Origin: Chloroflexota bacterium
GTDB taxonomy: Bacteria > Chloroflexota > Anaerolineae > Anaerolineales > Anaerolineaceae
Reading direction: 5' to 3'
Length of the DNA: 8,012 bases
Assembly (NCBI GenBank): GCA_023406965.1
Contig: JAEXTI010000217.1
Location: forward strand, 1 to 8,012
The position numbers were made by a program, and so were the translations under genes. Shown piece by piece: positions 5,589 to 8,012 of the stretch. Numbering within the stretch: position 1 is the stretch's first letter; every line of letters starts with the position of its first letter. The notes beneath the pieces were generated by a model. That model was not told where the DNA came from. It was given only the letters and a program-made list of their open reading frames with translations, and did no database searches.

Positions 5589-6533
5589 ATGAAGGTAGGA
5601 ATATTACTATCCCGCATCCGGGTTGAAGAAAAGTGGCTGCTCGAAGCGCTGGAGAAGCGCGGCGTCGATTATGAACGCATCGACGACCGGGAAGCGCACT
5701 TTGAACTGACTCAACCCGGCCCCTGGTCGCAGTTGGACGTTGTCCTCGAACGCAGCATTTCGTTTGCGCGCGGCCTGTACGCCACCCAAATCCTCAACGC
5801 CTGGGGCGTGCCCACCGTGAACATGGCCCATGTGGCTGCCACCTGCGGCGACAAGCTGATCTCTTCGGCGGCGCTGGCCAAGGCCAACGTGCCCCAGCCA
5901 CGCATCAAGGCGGCCTTTACCCCGGAGTCCGCCCTGGCGGCCATCGAGGAGTTGGGCTACCCGGTGGTGCTCAAGCCGGTGGTTGGATCGTGGGGGCGGC
6001 TGCTCTCCAAGATCAATGACCGCGACGCCGCCGAAGCCGTGCTGGAGCACAAAGAGACTCTCGGCTCGTACCAACACTCCATCTACTACATCCAGGAATA
6101 CATCAAGAAGCCGGGGCGGGATATCCGCGCCTTCGTGGTCGGCGACCAAACCGTGTGCGCCATCTACCGCTCCTCGGCTCACTGGATCACCAACACCGCC
6201 CGCAGCGGTCAGGGTTCGGTCTGCCCGGTGACGCCCGAGTTGAACGAGATTTGCGTCAACGCGGCCAAAGCGGTCGGCGGCGGCGTGCTGGCGGTGGATA
6301 TCCTCGAAGACCCCGACCGGGGTTACCTGGTCAACGAAGTGAACCACACCATGGAGTTCCATGCCCTGGCTCCGGTCACGGGCGTGGATATCGCCGGGGT
6401 GATTGTGGACTACACTCTGGCAGTTGGCCGGCGGGAAGTCAACGTGCATCCGGTGGTGTCCCCCTTTCCAGGATCCGCCCCGCTCGCCGGAACCTCCCCA
6501 GTGAACGTGGCGGCCCACCCGGTTCTGAATTAG
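5589..6533 (+). CDS. lysX: LysX/ArgX-type LysW ligase (ATP-grasp)
   Basis: The enzyme uses ATP to form an isopeptide bond between the C-terminal Glu of LysW and the amino group of glutamate (arginine route) or 2-aminoadipate (lysine route). The 314-residue product belongs to the RimK-like ATP-grasp group. It has an N-terminal preATP domain ([17 protein letters not shown]), [19 protein letters not shown] at 86-104 opening the ATP-grasp part, the ATP-binding Lys in [12 protein letters not shown] at 126-137, [12 protein letters not shown] near 169-180, and the metal/substrate segment [10 protein letters not shown] at 248-257. From memory, the Thermus enzyme continues EFKN at 256-259; here it reads EFHA. 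A Pro-rich C-terminal tail from about residue 282 makes it some 30 residues longer than usual. ATG 5589 has GAGG at 5581-5584. The neighbours argG, argH and lysW favour glutamate as substrate (ArgX), by inference only. Confidence 0.9.
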   Translation: MKVGILLSRIRVEEKWLLEALEKRGVDYERIDDREAHFELTQPGPWSQLDVVLERSISFARGLYATQILNAWGVPTVNMAHVAATCGDKLISSAALAKANVPQPRIKAAFTPESALAAIEELGYPVVLKPVVGSWGRLLSKINDRDAAEAVLEHKETLGSYQHSIYYIQEYIKKPGRDIRAFVVGDQTVCAIYRSSAHWITNTARSGQGSVCPVTPELNEICVNAAKAVGGGVLAVDILEDPDRGYLVNEVNHTMEFHALAPVTGVDIAGVIVDYTLAVGRREVNVHPVVSPFPGSAPLAGTSPVNVAAHPVLN

Positions 6534-6541
6534 GATATTTC

Positions 6542-6622
6542 TCCACGAATTACACGAATGACACGAATTTCAAGAAGAAAATTCCAAAATTCTAATTCGT
6601 GTGAATTCGTGTAATTCGTGGA
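6542..6622. repeat. Palindromic CACGAATT-type intergenic repeat, copy 3
   Basis: The left arm 6542-6569 and right arm 6594-6622 are near-perfect reverse complements, each with three CACGAAT (or ATTCGTG) units at 9-10 bp spacing, and enclose a 24-bp A/T-rich middle. This is the most symmetric of the three copies. It lies 8 bp after the lysX stop and ends 16 bp before the argC ribosome-binding site. Confidence 0.85.
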
Positions 6623-6648
6623 TAGAATTTCTTGTCTTGGGAGTTGTT

Positions 6649-7683
6649 ATGATCAAAGCATCTATTATTGGCGGGTCGGGGTATGGCGGCGGGGAACTGC
6701 TGCGCCTGCTCCTCGACCACCCTGAAGTCGAAGTGCAGCAAGCCACCTCCGAAAGCCACCTGGGCGAGTTCGTCTACCAGCAGCACCCCAACCTGCGCAA
6801 GCGCACCCAGCTCAAATTCTCCTCCCGCGACCTGGTCGACCCCTGCGATGTGCTCTTCCTGGCCATGCCCCACGGCGAAAGCCAGAAGAAAATCGAGCAG
6901 TATGCTCAGATTGCCCCCAAAATCGTCGACCTGGCCGCCGATTTCCGCGTCAAGGACCTGGTCCTGTACAAGCAGTTCTACGGCGAGGATCACCACGCCC
7001 CGGCCTGGCTAGAGAAATTTGTCTACGGCCTGCCTGAGTTCCACCGCGAAGAGATGAAGAGCGCCAGCTACATCAGCGGGGTGGGCTGCAACGCCACCGC
7101 CGCCAACCTGGCCCTCTACCCGCTGGTCAAGGCCGGACTGATCGACACCACCCAGCCGGTGATTGTGGATATCAAGGTGGGTTCGTCGGAGGCGGGCGCT
7201 TCGCCCAACCCCGGCTCGCATCACCCCGAGCGCAGTGGCGTAATCCGCACCTTCTCGGCCTTTGGCCACCGCCACACCGCTGAGGTGATTCAAGAGCTGG
7301 GCCTGCCCAACGTGCACCTGACCATGACCTCGGTCGACCTGGTGCGCGGGGCGCTGGCCGCGGCGCACGCTTCGGTCAAGCCGGGCGTCACCGAGAAGGA
7401 CCTGTGGCGCGCCTACCGCGGCTGGGTGGAAGCCGAGCCGTTCGTGCGCCTGGTCAAGGACAAGCGCGGCATTTATCGCGTGCCCGAGCCCAAAATTCTG
7501 GCCGGCAGCAACTTCGCCGATGTGGGCTTTGAGTTGGACGCGGCCCACAACCGGGTGGTGGCGATGGCCGCCATCGACAACCTGATGAAGGGCGCGGCGG
7601 GTTCGGCCGTCCAGGCCATGAACCTGATCTGCGGTTTCGATGAGGCCGCCGGCCTGGGTTTCTGCGGATTACATCCAATCTAA
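6649..7683 (+). CDS. argC: LysW-aminoacyl-phosphate reductase (ArgC/LysY family)
   Basis: The enzyme reduces a gamma- or delta-acyl phosphate to the semialdehyde with NADPH; in a LysW pathway the substrate is LysW-glutamyl phosphate (arginine) or LysW-aminoadipyl phosphate (lysine, then named LysY). The 344-residue product is normal for the family. The Rossmann-type GGSGYGGGELLRLL is at residues 8-21. The catalytic Cys147 lies in SGVGCNATAAN; GCNAT instead of ArgC's usual GCYPT is the variant I associate with LysY-type enzymes. GHRHTAE at 206-212 holds the catalytic His. ATG 6649 has GGGAG at 6639-6643; an in-frame GTG inside repeat copy 3 at 6601 is rejected. It is the last gene of the visible cluster. 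No terminator with a T-run follows within 329 bp. The next pathway gene, a LysZ/ArgB-type kinase, is not visible. Confidence 0.93.
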   Translation: MIKASIIGGSGYGGGELLRLLLDHPEVEVQQATSESHLGEFVYQQHPNLRKRTQLKFSSRDLVDPCDVLFLAMPHGESQKKIEQYAQIAPKIVDLAADFRVKDLVLYKQFYGEDHHAPAWLEKFVYGLPEFHREEMKSASYISGVGCNATAANLALYPLVKAGLIDTTQPVIVDIKVGSSEAGASPNPGSHHPERSGVIRTFSAFGHRHTAEVIQELGLPNVHLTMTSVDLVRGALAAAHASVKPGVTEKDLWRAYRGWVEAEPFVRLVKDKRGIYRVPEPKILAGSNFADVGFELDAAHNRVVAMAAIDNLMKGAAGSAVQAMNLICGFDEAAGLGFCGLHPI

Positions 7684-7722
7684 GATTCTAGCACTTTACC
7701 CAATCCCTATAAAACCACCCTA

Positions 7723-7879
7723 CGTAGGTCGGATTGAGGGCGGGCTGCGGCACAGAGGATAACGGCGAACCAATTTGTTGCACGGCGATTGCCCGAAATC
7801 CGACAAGCCCCCAAAGTGTCGGATTTCGCTCTTTCCTGGATTAAAAAGAGGAAATTGGATTCGCTCAATCCGACCTACG
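7723..7879. repeat. Nested inverted-repeat element (157 bp, MITE- or REP-like)
   Basis: The outer ends form a perfect 16-bp inverted repeat, 7723-7738 (CGTAGGTCGGATTGAG) with 7864-7879. Inside is a perfect 12-bp inverted repeat, 7794-7805 (CGAAATCCGACA) with 7817-7828, around an 11-bp loop. The TCGGATT core thus occurs four times in alternating orientation, giving two side-by-side hairpins within one long palindrome. GGATTTCGCTC (7821-7831) also recurs as GGATTCGCTC (7857-7866). No coding sequence or T-run is present. A non-autonomous mobile element or REP-type palindrome is likely. Confidence 0.75.
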
Positions 7880-7915
7880 GAATTCAGACTTCCAAGGTTC
7901 AGGCCCACCCCCTGC

Positions 7916-7969
7916 CCCCTCCCAGCCAATTCTTTGAATCCAACAAACAGGTACCTTGGCTGGGAGGGG
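7916..7969. repeat. Perfect 14-bp inverted repeat with 26-bp loop
   Basis: CCCCTCCCAGCCAA at 7916-7929 is the exact reverse complement of 7956-7969. The loop contains the small palindrome GGTACC at 7950-7955. No T-run follows, so it is not a classical terminator. It is unrelated in sequence to the elements on either side and may be one more interspersed palindrome family. Confidence 0.65.
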
Positions 7970-7987
7970 AGAGGCATCCAAACGTGA

Positions 7988-8007
7988 GGGGCCAAAGGCC
8001 CCCCCCC
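7988..8007 (+). other. GC hairpin running into a C9 homopolymer at the window edge
   Basis: GGGGCC 7988-7993 and GGCCCC 7997-8002 can pair around AAA, and the C-run extends to 8007 (nine C from 7999). It may be the start of another repeat cut by the window edge. Homopolymer length errors are also plausible here. Confidence 0.4.
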
Positions 8008-8012
8008 GTTGG

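Noticed and set aside
5607..6518. 303-codon minus-strand open frame across lysX
   Set aside because: It is an antisense shadow; the ATP-grasp signatures are on the plus strand.
5208..6622. CRISPR array
   Set aside because: The copies are over 1 kb apart, palindromic throughout, and separated by genes rather than by uniform spacers.
6601..6648. Earlier GTG start for argC, adding 16 residues
   Set aside because: Those residues are encoded by the right arm of repeat copy 3, while ATG 6649 has a good GGGAG site and directly begins the Rossmann strand.
7775..7987. Small ORFs in the 3' non-coding region on both strands
   Set aside because: They run through the inverted repeats, lack ribosome-binding sites and have repeat-derived compositions.

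Overview
This window looks like a piece of an Anaerolineae-type Chloroflexota genome. That assignment is an inference. It rests on the pairing of argG/argH with LysW-carrier genes, on high-GC coding regions set in AT-rich gaps, and on several families of short palindromic intergenic repeats. No rRNA or other taxonomic marker is present.

Layout. (1) 1-736: the 3' end of a HEAT-like helical-repeat protein gene, open at the left edge. (2) 807-1994: an AT-richer gene for a TPR plus six-helix membrane protein. Its frame stays open for 32 more codons after the stop, and those codons look like a natural C-terminus. (3) 2121-2328: a compact regulatory leader with a near-consensus sigma70-type promoter (TTGACT-17-TATATT), a 23-codon Arg-rich peptide ORF beginning 7 nt after the -10 box, two hairpins and a rho-independent terminator, 39 nt before argG. 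(4) 2368-7683: five same-strand genes, argG, argH, lysW, lysX (argX) and argC/lysY. They are separated by gaps of 107-125 bp. Three gaps hold copies of one palindromic repeat built from CACGAATT units and the fourth holds a heptamer tandem repeat. (5) 7684-8012: non-coding, with a nested 157-bp inverted-repeat element and a second unrelated inverted repeat.

How the genes work together. LysW is a small acidic carrier protein whose C-terminal glutamate carries the amino acid being built. LysX ligates the substrate (glutamate for arginine, 2-aminoadipate for lysine) to LysW. After a kinase step not seen here, ArgC/LysY reduces the acyl phosphate. Linkage to argG and argH, which turn citrulline into arginine, suggests that this set makes ornithine and then arginine on a carrier protein rather than through free N-acetyl intermediates. 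The kinase, aminotransferase, hydrolase and carbamoyltransferase genes are not in the window.

The most interesting signal is the argG leader. The short ORF has two adjacent CGA codons, a codon I did not notice in argG or argH. A ribosome stalled there would cover the 5' arm of the next hairpin. Its freed 3' arm can pair with the 5' arm of the terminator. This is the layout of ribosome-mediated transcription attenuation, here apparently sensing arginine and apparently starting from a leaderless AUG.
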